From the NCBI GenBank assembly GCA_011037195.1, contig JAAEAF010000664.1, positions 62,001 to 126,000 on the forward strand: 64,000 nucleotides of DNA, in the 5' to 3' direction. Position numbers and translations under genes: made by a program. The notes under the pieces were generated by a model. The model had not been told where the DNA came from, made no database searches, and saw only the letters and a list, made by a program, of their open reading frames with translations. Shown here one piece after another: positions 54,386 through 64,000 of the stretch. The DNA is from Triatoma infestans (Eukaryota; Arthropoda; Insecta; Hemiptera; Reduviidae). The number at the start of each line of letters is the position of its first letter. Positions within the stretch are counted from its first letter, which is position 1.

Positions 54386-54800
54386 TAATATACGTATGTA
54401 TGTTTGTGTAGTACATATGTGTGTGTATGTATGTGTGTGTGTATATGATATATCTAATACTATATATCCTATGTGTGTGATGTTTTGGTTTGTGTGTGTA
54501 TGTATGGTGTGCAGTATCTATATGGAAAAGGACAAAAATGCAACATAACACTGAAACTTGCTACTACCTATTTAAGGAAAGTAGGGTAACCGATATCATT
54601 TTTTTAGTGCTTTTAAATTGTTTTTTGCTTTTATTTTCTTAAATCTTATATTTGTATCATTTTTAATGATGTGAGTCCAACTCCTTTATTTAAATTATTT
54701 GTACTAAAGAAACAATAATAATACTGATAATAATTAAAATAAATAATAATATCTACCTAATAATAATAATAATAATAATTATAATATATAATATATATAA
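54386..54800. repeat. Microsatellite zone with dense indels
   Basis: TG/TATG and AAT tracts as at 25236-25612. The non-repeat part between (54541-54700) differs from copy 1 by many one-base indels. Confidence 0.7.
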
Positions 54801-55806
54801 AATAAATTCCATTTCCTAGAAAACGAAATGACATGAGATTTATTGATGTTGATCTCCATACCGTTTGCTTTGCACCACACAATTCTAAATTTATCAATTA
54901 TAATTTTGTAAACTGGAGTAAGAGAAAGTTGTGTGAGTGTTTCACACCAGATTTTTACATTGTCTTAACTATCGCTTAACAGGAAGTGTTGCAATCGTGT
55001 GCAATTTTGCAAAATTTAGTTTTCACCGAAAATTATGCAGATTTTCCACTATTAATATCTATTCGCTAATATTTTTTGTTTTGTTTAAATTTAAATGAGA
55101 ATCGTTACGAGGTGCTTTGAGTACGTAAAATATAATTTTAGCGAACGGTCTGACGATGCATGTGGGAGGGTGAGAATATCTCAGAAAATTAAAAAAAAAA
55201 AAAATCAGAGGAAATTCAAACCTGTCATTTCGTTTAGGTTGGTACCTAAACGTTTAGGTTGATACCGCATGTGTGATAGATAAGAAGGTTTCGGGTAAAT
55301 TTATCAACCGGAAGTACGACTTTATACTAATTTTTTTATTTATTTTTAATGTATTTGCAATATTTGAAAGAAAAGAAAGGAACAGAATTCCCAAAAAACA
55401 TGTATTATTTTAGGAGACATCCAAAGTAAATTGACGGTGGTAGTTATTTTTTTTGTTATAAAGGCTTTTATTCCAAAAAAAATGTTTGAAGCTTATTACA
55501 GAGATGTTTCGAGCATTTACAAAACTAATCATCAATCTGTTGTGTTACGATTTATATTTTAAATACGCAGGTCAAAAAAAGTTTGGCATATTACAAGATT
55601 TTGTATTTCTGAACTTTGTCCAGTAAATTATGTTGCATTTCTTTGTATTGAATGACCTTTGAAACGCGTTACATTTGTTTTCCTGACAATGTGCTCATTT
55701 TGATCTGATTTTGATCAGTTGATCTGATTGCGGGCAGTTGAAAATTTTTTTTTATGATTGCGTGTAAGGTGAAAGGGAAGTATTTTTACCGTGAATTTAA
55801 ACAGCA

Positions 55807-55899
55807 ATGGGACGGCACACGATTTCAGCAGCAGATAGAGTTTGTATAGTGACTTTAATGCAACAGAGTCAAATGACACAAGCAGTAGCTCAAGTGTGA
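55807..55899 (+). pseudogene. Tc1-like transposase N-terminus, copy 2
   Basis: GRHTISAADRVCIVTLMQ, then QMTQAVAQV and TGA. Same remnant as 26634-26726. Confidence 0.55.
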
Positions 55900-56219
55900 A
55901 CTCAATTTGAAAAATCTGGCACGATCCAATACTTTCTCTTACAAAGAGTGAGAGAAAGTAAGAGTAATTTGACTTTATTTAGAAACCTTAAGTGTGATTA
56001 AAGGTTATGTTTCTGTAGTATCAATATTATTATTGTATAGCAGAGTTTTTTACGGAGATTCTAACAAATTTTAGCTTCAAACATTATTAGTCAAAAATTC
56101 TCAAACAAAAATGCATTTGATCCAATTTTCTGAACATAAAAAACTGACAATTTCTAAAGAAAGATATTAGAATTCCAACTGCACAATACATCGCCCCCCC
56201 CAGTATGATTCTTCCACTA

Positions 56220-57530
56220 GATGCTTTAAAATCGAGCTGATTCTAGATTCTTTCTCAAAATCGAGCATATTTCAAGATTCGTATTTTCTCTTATTGCTAT
56301 AAAGAGGTAAGGAGGACAGGATGGTTGGTTGAACGAGGATATTTTGGACAAGATAGAGAATAAGAAAAAAGCATGGCTTCCAGGATTCCTGGCAGGGCGT
56401 TCCTGCATAGACTATATCTTTACATAGCGACAAATAACGGAGAAACATGAAGCTAAATCGAAAAAGAGTGAATGGTTTTATAGATTTAGAAAAGGCATAT
56501 GTCAGCGTACCACGATATCGTCTTTGGACAGCTTTGAGGCAGGCCGGCATAGATCCTCTATTATCGCAGTAATTCAAAGATTCTATAAAGGTAATAAATG
56601 CTTAGTAAGGTTAGGTTCGTTTATTTCTGAAAGTTTTTGCAGTACCAAAGGTCCACCACTGCAAGACTGCTGCATGACTCCGACACTTTTCAAAATTTAC
56701 CTAGATATGGCTCTGAAGGAATGGAAAAGCAAATGCCATAAAATGGATGTGAAAGTGAAGAAAAATTTATAGATAAGCAACCTACTATTTGCGGATGACC
56801 AGGTAGTGATTGCGGGAGATGTAGATGATGCGGCGTATATGTTAAGCAAATTAGCCGAAGAATATGAGCGCTGGGGTCTTACTTTAAATATTTACAAAGA
56901 CCGAACATCTGTCCCAAAGTAAAGACAGAATAGAATTGTAGGATAAAGAAGTAAAAATAGTCCAAAATGCTAAGTACCTGGGATCTATTGTTGAGATCGG
57001 TGGTGGTTCTAAATCAGAGGTGGATAGAAGAATTAGAGAAGGGAAAAGAGTCATAGAGATGCTCAATTCAGTGCTGTGGAATAAGAATATTTCCTGAAGC
57101 ACTAAGCACCCTAATTTCTAAAGCTATATTTGAAAGTATTATGCTATACGGAGTAGAAACTTGGTCTCTAAATATAAAAGAAAGAAATAGACTGCTATCC
57201 ACCGAAATGGACTACATGGAGGAGGTTAGCAGGTAGATCCAGATGGGAAAAAAATAAGAAATGTGGACATTAGAACAGAGTTAAATGTCCAACAAAATAT
57301 CCTCCAATCTATAGAGCTTAAACAGTTAAAATGGTTGGGGCATTGGTTAAGGATGGGTGGAGGCAGAATTCCAAAGATAGTGTTCGAGATGACGATTGAG
57401 GGAAGAAGGGGAAGATCTAGGACCAGATGGAAAGACTCCGCATTAGAATCCCTGTCAGGACCCGGTTTGACGGAGGCCGATGCCACGAATAAGCAGAAAT
57501 GGACGGATCGGCTCAGACAGTAGGTTAAGA
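56220..57530 (+). pseudogene. RTE/CR1-like LINE RT, copy 2
   Basis: Copy of 27050-28340. One stretch is more complete here (CMTPTLFKIYLDMALKEWKSK in one frame, 56524-56772). Stops remain. Confidence 0.8.
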
Positions 57531-58515
57531 GGAACTACTACATGTAGGAAAAAACAACTCAAAAAAAAAACAATTAGTTTAGCAATAGTTTTTCCAAGTT
57601 GAGTTTCCAGGAATATATTTGAGGTTCGACCAAAGTTGGGGAAAAAGAAAAATGTTGTATGAGTTGGTGAAAATATTTTAGAAAAGCATACCACAAAACT
57701 GAATATTTTAGACAGTTCAGGTTAAGTATAAAAGGAAAACTGAAGAGAAGTGATTAGGAAAATGAAGGAGACTTTCCAGTCGATACCGATTATTGTACAG
57801 AATTTTCTAAATAATAAATGCAGCTGCCAATTGAGAGAAATTAAACTTTGCAAAACAGCATTCGAGCTCCGAAATGGAAAAGAATTTAGTCTGTATTTAA
57901 ATTCTGAGATATTTACTCACAGGAAATATTCCTTCATAAAATGAAAAATTAAACAGTACAAATTAAAAAAAAAAAATCAGAAATGGTAGGGGAATTCGAA
58001 TCAATAGTTAGTACTGGGAGTGGGTTAATTGAAGGACGGTTTTACGTCACAGTCAAGCACCATAGGATAAGCCCAGTGGAGAAATAATCAACAGAATGTT
58101 GAATGTGCCATAAATGCCTTTATGTAAGTGAATATTTAAACAAATTTAGAGATAATTGGCAACTTTATTTATCTACTGATATTTATTGTCCTGATTTTCC
58201 AACATACAATTTCTATTACAAAGATCAAATTCCACAGTGTCTTTATTTTTCATTGTTTACAATAGATTGTTCAATAAGAGAAAAGAAACACTGACAGACA
58301 ATAACGCATGGCCTCTGAGTGAGAAGCTGTCAACATAATATCAGAAAATATAAATACAATGACAGTGATTAACTAATATGATTATAAAAGAACAAATTAT
58401 ATCGAAATAATAATGCAGATTCAACTGTTTCCATTATAAGTCAAGTGAAGTTCAACCTAGATTTGGTTGTAGATTCCTTTTTTTTTTTAATTTATTCCTT
58501 TTATAAATTCCTTTT
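57531..58515 (+). other. Copy 2 of the unrecognised 28.34-29.32 kb stretch
   Basis: Short open frames at 57750-57944 and 58103-58294, the second 12 nt shorter than its partner. Nothing else seen. Confidence 0.35.
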
Positions 58516-58519
58516 ATTC

Positions 58520-58950
58520 TATACAATATTGTACCAAACTTCTTCCAGTATTTTTCATTTAAATAATAAATACATTCTTCTTTAATTAGTAAATCTCTTC
58601 AAGAATATTTTGCTCCAAATTCATTCAAAATTGGGCTGATGGCGATGAACTGGAATACACTTTCCTCTTTTTTCGTTTAAATTGTCCATTAAACAATAGT
58701 TTATTATCATTTCTAAAATTGTTCTTGTTAAGGTATAGCAGTGTTCCCCACTTAGTTTAATGCACCACTAATGGAAATATTATCTAAATTACTATTTATA
58801 TGGTTAAGCTGAAAATGCAATAGATTATGGAATATGTGTCATTACCTATTTTGCCCTGAGTAGTTAAAGTATTTATTATTTCATCTATTTTTAATAATAT
58901 TCAACAGTGTATTTATTTTTCATTTATTATTTATAAAATAGTTAAAGGTA
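58520..58950 (-). pseudogene. LINE C-terminal fragment, copy 2 of 30470-30960
   Basis: Same minus-strand phrases around CPI.NEFGAKYS. Confidence 0.5.
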
Positions 58951-59063
58951 ACAGGATTAAAGGATAACAAAGATTAAAGGTACATAGGTTTTTCACATTT
59001 TTTATAGATAAACAATTATTTTTTTTACAATAATTTCCTAACACAATATACCAGGGTATCTAT

Positions 59064-59300
59064 ATGGAGGAAGCGCCAAGAATGAGGACAATATCAGAGA
59101 CATTTTCCGCGGTACCCTGCTTCATTTTCTGGTCATCGACCGGTTTCCGGCGTTCGCCCAACTTCAGGATGCGTTTGCCAGACAGTGTGACAACACAGAC
59201 TTGCACAGAGCAAATTCAGTTTTACAGACTGACTGGTGTTTTTAACTGAATTTAAAACTAAACTCTTAAACTAGGTCAAGGAGTATATTCAGCTGGGTGC
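59064..59300. mobile_element. Foldback element 1 remnant (left arm only)
   Basis: Copy of 31110-31347. After CAGCTGGGTG it joins sequence equivalent to 32257 onward, so about 910 bp of the hairpin has been deleted. Keeps the degenerate minus-strand hammerhead-like core at about 59133-59171. Confidence 0.8.
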
Positions 59301-59853
59301 AATTAAATTAGGTGTATTAATGGGCAAATTTAATGCTTTTTTTTTTGTTAAGGGAAATCTTTAATTATACTTCTACAGAAATACATCCCCATACTTGAAC
59401 ACCATAACATACCATCACCCTACTTCCTGTATTAACTACCTACAATTTAGATTTAAATGATATATATTTATTCAATATTAAATTATTAAGCGTACATTTA
59501 ACCTTCAAACCTCTCACAAAATGTGTTTTTTAACATCTAGAATCTGTGTAAGTGTAAGCCCCAATATCTGTAGCATTTAATAGCAGCAATCACCTTGTGA
59601 TTTCATTTTTCACCATATTTCATTCTTTTGCTGGGGGTCTTCCACTGTTTTTAAATCCCACTATGTGGTGGATTTATTTCGGGATTTCGTAGAAAAGAAA
59701 TACTAAGCTTAATACTACATATTAAACACTGTTTGTATTTACTGCGAATAATAAACACTGCAAGGAATTTACACTGCAACATTTTTGAGTAACTATGTAG
59801 TAGCGAGAGAAGTAAGTGGATTGACTGACGATATTCTTTGATTTCAGCAAAGA

Positions 59854-60410
59854 ATGGACCCGATAATTCTATCACTATCATCAGTACTTCTGGCGGTATT
59901 CCTCTATGTTATTTACCAAGCATGGAAAACCAACCAATACTGGAAAGAAAGAGGTGTACCACATGTAGCAGGGTCATTATTCGTTGGAAGCCAGTCGCCA
60001 TTGTTACTTGGAAAAATGACACTAGGCGAATTACATCAAATTTGGTTTAAACAATTTCCAAAGGAGCCTCTGTTTGGTTTCTATGATTTTATGAAACCTT
60101 CTTTATTTGTTAAAGATATTAACCTGATTGAAAAGATACTTATTAAAGATTTTGCACATTTTACCGACCTTGGTTTCCAATCCGACGATGAACGTAATCC
60201 ATTGGATTCAAATTTAGTTACAATGACTGGTAAACGATGGAAAGCTGTGAGAAATGGACTGTCACCGATATTCACAACGAGGAAACTGAAAATGATGTTT
60301 GAATCCATGGCAGGATGTGGTAAGCAATTGATCCAACAGATTGATAAGGGGCCAACTCAGGATGTGGAATTGAAAGAGTTTCTTGAATGTTTTATATTGG
60401 ACGCTATTGG
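59854..60410 (+). pseudogene. P450 exon 1, copy 2 (gene truncated downstream)
   Basis: 557 nt, the same length and phase as exon 1 of the intact gene, open, with ATG, ER-anchor helix, WKAVR and the donor GTGAGT at 60411. About 15 residue changes from the intact copy, for example R to G after WKAVRN. Intron 1 follows to about 62508 and is then replaced by a LINE just short of where exon 2 should start. Exons 2-5 may lie beyond the window. Confidence 0.8.
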
Positions 60411-60539
60411 GTGAGTAATTTTATTTTATTTTTTTAATGATGCCTAAATCTAGAGCAATCGGAAAAACAGACGTAACTGACTTTGAACAGACGTAACTAA
60501 CTTCTATTTGGCATTTTAAGCTACAAGATTAGACAAACT

Positions 60540-61190
60540 AAGTGGTCCATAGTGGTACACTTTCAAGGGGAGCATTTTCATGCAATTAGTTGTCGTAAAT
60601 GTGTGGCCGGTAGTTTGCTGTCAATATTGAAATATTGCTGCGTGTTTATAAAGCGTTGCCGGTATTGCAGCTACTTGAAGATGTTTGCCACCTTCATTGG
60701 AAGTTATTTCAAATTGCTCCTGCCATACCAAACATCCAATAAGAATTTAGATAAAATCGGTCAACCGGAAGTACCACACTTCACACAGACTGGATTTTTC
60801 AGTTTTTCGAAAACGCTTCATACGATTTTCTTTAAACTTTTAACTACACATACTAAGAACTTTTATTTGTAACATTTCTCTAGGAAATTTCAATTAAGGG
60901 AGGTTTTGGGAGAAGGAGAGGGTTATGATGTTCACTAAAGTGCTATTTTAAGTCCACATAATACCAATCAGAATTAGATAAGTTGTCAGAATAACGTGTT
61001 CGAAGAACATCAGGTGACCGAAATGCAATTTTACTAAACAGTATTTTCAGTTGTCTGGGATTTACTTCATAGAAACCCCGCTGCATTTCATTAATGTTGG
61101 TAATAGAAACTATCACTTTTAACTGAAACCTATCACTTTATTTTTTTGAAACCTATACCAGAATATTCATTTAAGGGGGTTTTTTAAAGA
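60540..61190. repeat. Dispersed repeat in intron 1, copy 2
   Basis: Counterpart of 33540-34160, with CCGGAAGTACCAC intact here. Confidence 0.5.
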
Positions 61191-61291
61191 GGAGGAAGTA
61201 AAGCATTCCTTAAAAGGGTCTTTTTGTAAAGTTTAAATTCATGTAAATGGAAGGCAAGTGAACACCTGGTAAGAATTATTGATTGAAGAGA

Positions 61292-62387
61292 ATTAGATAA
61301 TTATAGTTGTGGTGGTGGTTGGTTTCGCGGAGCTGGAAAGCATCAGAGACATTTTCCGTGGTAGCCTGCTTCATTTTGTGGTCATCGACCGGTGGGCGTT
61401 CGTCCATCTTCAGGATGCGTTTTTTCAGACAGTGTGACAACACAGACTTGCACAGAGCAAATTCAGTTTTACACACTGACTGGTGTTTTTAACTGTATTT
61501 AAAACTAAACTCTTAAACTAGGTCAAGGGGTATGGTCAGCTGGGTGGGAAACACGTGTTTGGGTTGTTAAAGGGCAAATTTTCCTTACAATGGAAACAAC
61601 ACGTGTGGGTCTAATTTTTTAAACTCTAATGTTGGTGGGAGATTTACCTTACAATTAACTAGTCAAAATAAAATATGAAATATATAAAATAAATTAAAAA
61701 TTAAATTTAATAACGATTTAAACTAACATAATTTAAAATTAAGCGATTTTTATAAGTTTTTTTATAATTATGCATTCCACTCAATATTTCACTTCTTACA
61801 CAACATTCATATACGGCATCCACGCACGCATGTATATCTAAATATTATGTAATATCATACGATGTACATCTTAATTATAAAAAACCTTATTTAGATATAC
61901 GTGGATGCCTTATATGAATGTTGTGTAAGAAGTGAAATTTTGACTGGAATGCATAATTGTAAAACAAGTTTATAAAAATTGGTTAATTTTAAATTATGTT
62001 AGTTTAAATCGTTATTCAATTTTATTTTTATATATTCATATTTTATTTTGACTAGTTAATTGTAAAGTAAATCTCCCACCAACATTAGAGTTTAAAAAAT
62101 TACATCTACACCTGTTGTTTCCATTGTAAGGAAAATTTGCCCTTTAACAACCCAAACACGTGTTTCCCACCCAGCTGACCATCCCCCTTGACCTAGTTTA
62201 AGAGTTTAGTTTTAAATAAGTTAAAAACACACTCAATGTGTAAAATTGAATTTGCTCTGTGCAAGTCTGTGTTGTCACACTGTCTGAAAAACGCATCCTG
62301 AAGATGGGTGAACGCCCGAAACCGGTCGATGACCTCAAAATGAAGCAGGCTACCACGGAAAATGGCTCTGATGATTAGATAATTATA
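61292..62387. mobile_element. Foldback element 2, copy 2
   Basis: Target duplication ATTAGATAATTATA at 61292-61305 and 62374-62387, with 1,068 bp between. Same site and same arm truncation as 34592-35679, so it was duplicated with the locus. A 400-bp tract present in copy 1 just before it (about 34215-34565) is absent here. Confidence 0.85.
62294..62331 (+). ncRNA. Hammerhead-ribozyme-like motif, right arm of element 2 copy
   Basis: Identical core to 35586-35623: CTGAAGA, GAAA, ACCGGTC, with CATC/GATG stem I. Confidence 0.5.
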
Positions 62388-62508
62388 ACTATGTAACTTG
62401 TAGTGAGAGAAAGTTGTGTGAGTGTTTCACATCAGATTTGATTCATACTGTATTCGAGTGAAGACTAATTTGCCCCAATTCCAATTAGTGAAGACAATAT
62501 GTATTAAT

Positions 62509-63957
62509 AACACTATATGTCTAACAACATTACACTATATGTCTAACAACACTACACCTACATCTACACTGACATATTTACAATTACAAACTACTCTTAG
62601 GAACCGGAGATGCTGCCTACACGCAAGGCAGCTTTGAGGCGTAGCGACCTCAACGGTTAACTAGCTCATCTCTACTGCGTGCAAACACCACAACATTCAC
62701 ACAATACAGCACACTACATGCACTCACACATACACAAAGGCACATTCACTACACACCTTAGGGCTACCTTCCCTAGGAACTAGGCATTGCCTCTTATTAT
62801 CATTTTAACAAATATGGATTTGGAAATAAATAAGTATGAAACGGCGGGCGACCCGAGTTTGCCACTCGGCGCGCAGGTTGTGGAGACTGAGGCCTGCGTG
62901 GGAAATATGCGATCGTCTTCCCTGGGTATCGGTGGGGGGTCTTTGCCCCAAGGCACCGCCCCTTGTACGGCTACCTTGCTTATTCTACCTCTTCCTCATA
63001 TCCTCACAATCCTCTTCCAATCCTCATAGGAATCCTTTTCCTCAGCTACCTTCCTCATCAGGCAGCTCATTAAATATTTATAAATATAAAGATTTTGATA
63101 AAGTTTTTGTCGTAAAAAGTGCTAACCCGAACTTATCGTTCAACCAAGTATGCCCTATAAAATTATATCAAAGCTTGAATTCCGTTGTACCTGGTATAAA
63201 CGGAAATATACTAAGAAACGGAACTATACAAATAAAGACGAAATCTAAAGAAGAATCTGCAATAATTGAAAAACTAACCCATTTAGGGGAGCACACAATA
63301 AATGTGGAACTCCATCGTATTCTTAACACCTGCAAGGGTATCCGCTTATAAATAGCAATGAATCTACTATCCTGGATGCTTTGTCAACGCAAAACGTAAT
63401 TAACGTTCAAAGATTGAATTCTAAGAAAAATGGATCTTCTAAACCCTCGCCAGCTGTTATCTTAACTTTTAATGTCCCCAACCTTCCGGACAAAGTTATT
63501 TTTGGTTTTAATTCATTAAGAGTTCGTCCCTATATCCCGAATCCTAAAAAATGCTTTAATTGTTGGAAAATAGGTCATTACTCTTCGCGATGCGCCAGTT
63601 TATCACTCTGGAAAACCTGCTCTGAAATTCTCCATGATGGCGAATGCACATCCCCTCCTAAATGTATCAATTGCCAAGAATCCCATGCTTCACTGTCAAC
63701 ATTCTGTAATGTATATAAAAAAGCTGCTAAAATACAGGAATTGATGACTACGAAGAATTTAACATTTAGAGAAGCATCTCGTCAAATCTCACCTCCTCCT
63801 ACACTACAAAAAACTTACGCTGAAAGTATTGCACCCACAACACTTACTCCACCATTATCAACTTCATCTACCTCTCCTCCAGTTACTAATTCAGAAACCA
63901 CAAATACCCATCTTCTGAATGCAATCACTTTATTAACTGAACGTATAGCCAAATTTT
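62509..63957 (+). pseudogene. LINE 5' region and ORF1 (CCHC), frameshifted
   Basis: A C/A-rich 5' UTR-like stretch (62509-62810) leads to ORF1. The first frame runs to 63351 and includes IYKYKDFDKVFVVKS and VPGINGNILRNGTIQIK. A one-base shift near 63336 moves the reading to YPLINSNESTILDAL, SLRVRPYIPNPKKCFNC, CFNCWKIGHYSSRC and CINCQESHAS. This is a different LINE from the one at 42.8 kb. It ends at a poly(T) insertion (63954). Confidence 0.75.
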
Positions 63958-64000
63958 TTTTTTTTTTTAAATTTAAGGCGTCTCAACATCTGTGGTCATT
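63954..64000 (-). mobile_element. Inverted LINE 3' terminus at the window edge
   Basis: Poly(T), then AAATTTAAGGCGTCTCAACA, the same 3' end as at 29362 and (inverse) 25215. A LINE inserted tail-first into ORF1; the rest lies beyond the window. Confidence 0.75.

Larger units (their letters stand above)
44874..62508. repeat. Segmental duplication, copy 2
   Basis: Colinear with copy 1 (1 onward). It lacks the Polinton, the 29.32-30.57 kb insert, most of the first foldback, and about 400 bp of the LINE at 24.84-25.24 kb. Homology to P450 intron 1 of copy 1 ends at about 62508 (equivalent to about 35800), where a LINE begins. Confidence 0.9.

Overview
This window is repeat-dense, AT-rich insect nuclear DNA. 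It holds one intron-containing cytochrome P450 gene of the CYP6 type (CYP3 clan), several LINE families and a complete Maverick/Polinton element. The style of the dispersed non-coding repeats and the P450 sequence suggest a hemipteran, perhaps planthopper-like, but that assignment is inference only.

Layout. 1-4362: 5'-truncated (by the window edge) RNase H-bearing LINE. 5033-5394: orphan P450 exon 2. 5768-6455: minus-strand LINE fragment. 6456-21857: a 15,402-bp Polinton with 6-bp target-site duplications. 22087-22308: orphan P450 exon 3. 22.3-32.8 kb: LINE, Tc1 and foldback remnants. 32811-40458: intact five-exon P450 (518 codons). 41.7-49.2 kb: LINE debris and a longer copy of the first LINE. 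49.9-60.4 kb: a second copy of the P450 exon 2/exon 3/exon 1 block. 62.5-64 kb: another LINE that cuts off the second P450 unit. Positions from 1 onward match positions from 44874 onward at high identity, so the window contains a tandem segmental duplication (or two haplotypes joined in assembly). The second copy lacks the Polinton and preserves its pre-insertion site.

Polinton. Long inverted repeats, built of three kinds of nested tandem array and each carrying a tRNA-like sequence, bracket eight genes, all on the plus strand: protein-primed DNA polymerase B (one nonsense codon), packaging ATPase, a conserved 314-aa protein of unknown function, retroviral-type integrase with a C-terminal chromodomain, adenain-like cysteine protease, a 53-aa protein, double-jelly-roll major capsid protein, and a 172-aa protein of unknown function. 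Together these are a DNA virus-like replication, integration and capsid-forming set. Seven of the eight genes have a near-identical core promoter: a TATA box, 32-33 bp, then a TCAGT/TCATT initiator. Most of these TATA boxes sit inside or on the stop codon of the gene before.

Other points of interest. About 1.06-1.08 kb foldback elements with 14-bp target duplications carry hammerhead-ribozyme-like cores in their arms. The orphan P450 exon 3 copies have lost both the I-helix proton-relay motif and the splice donor.
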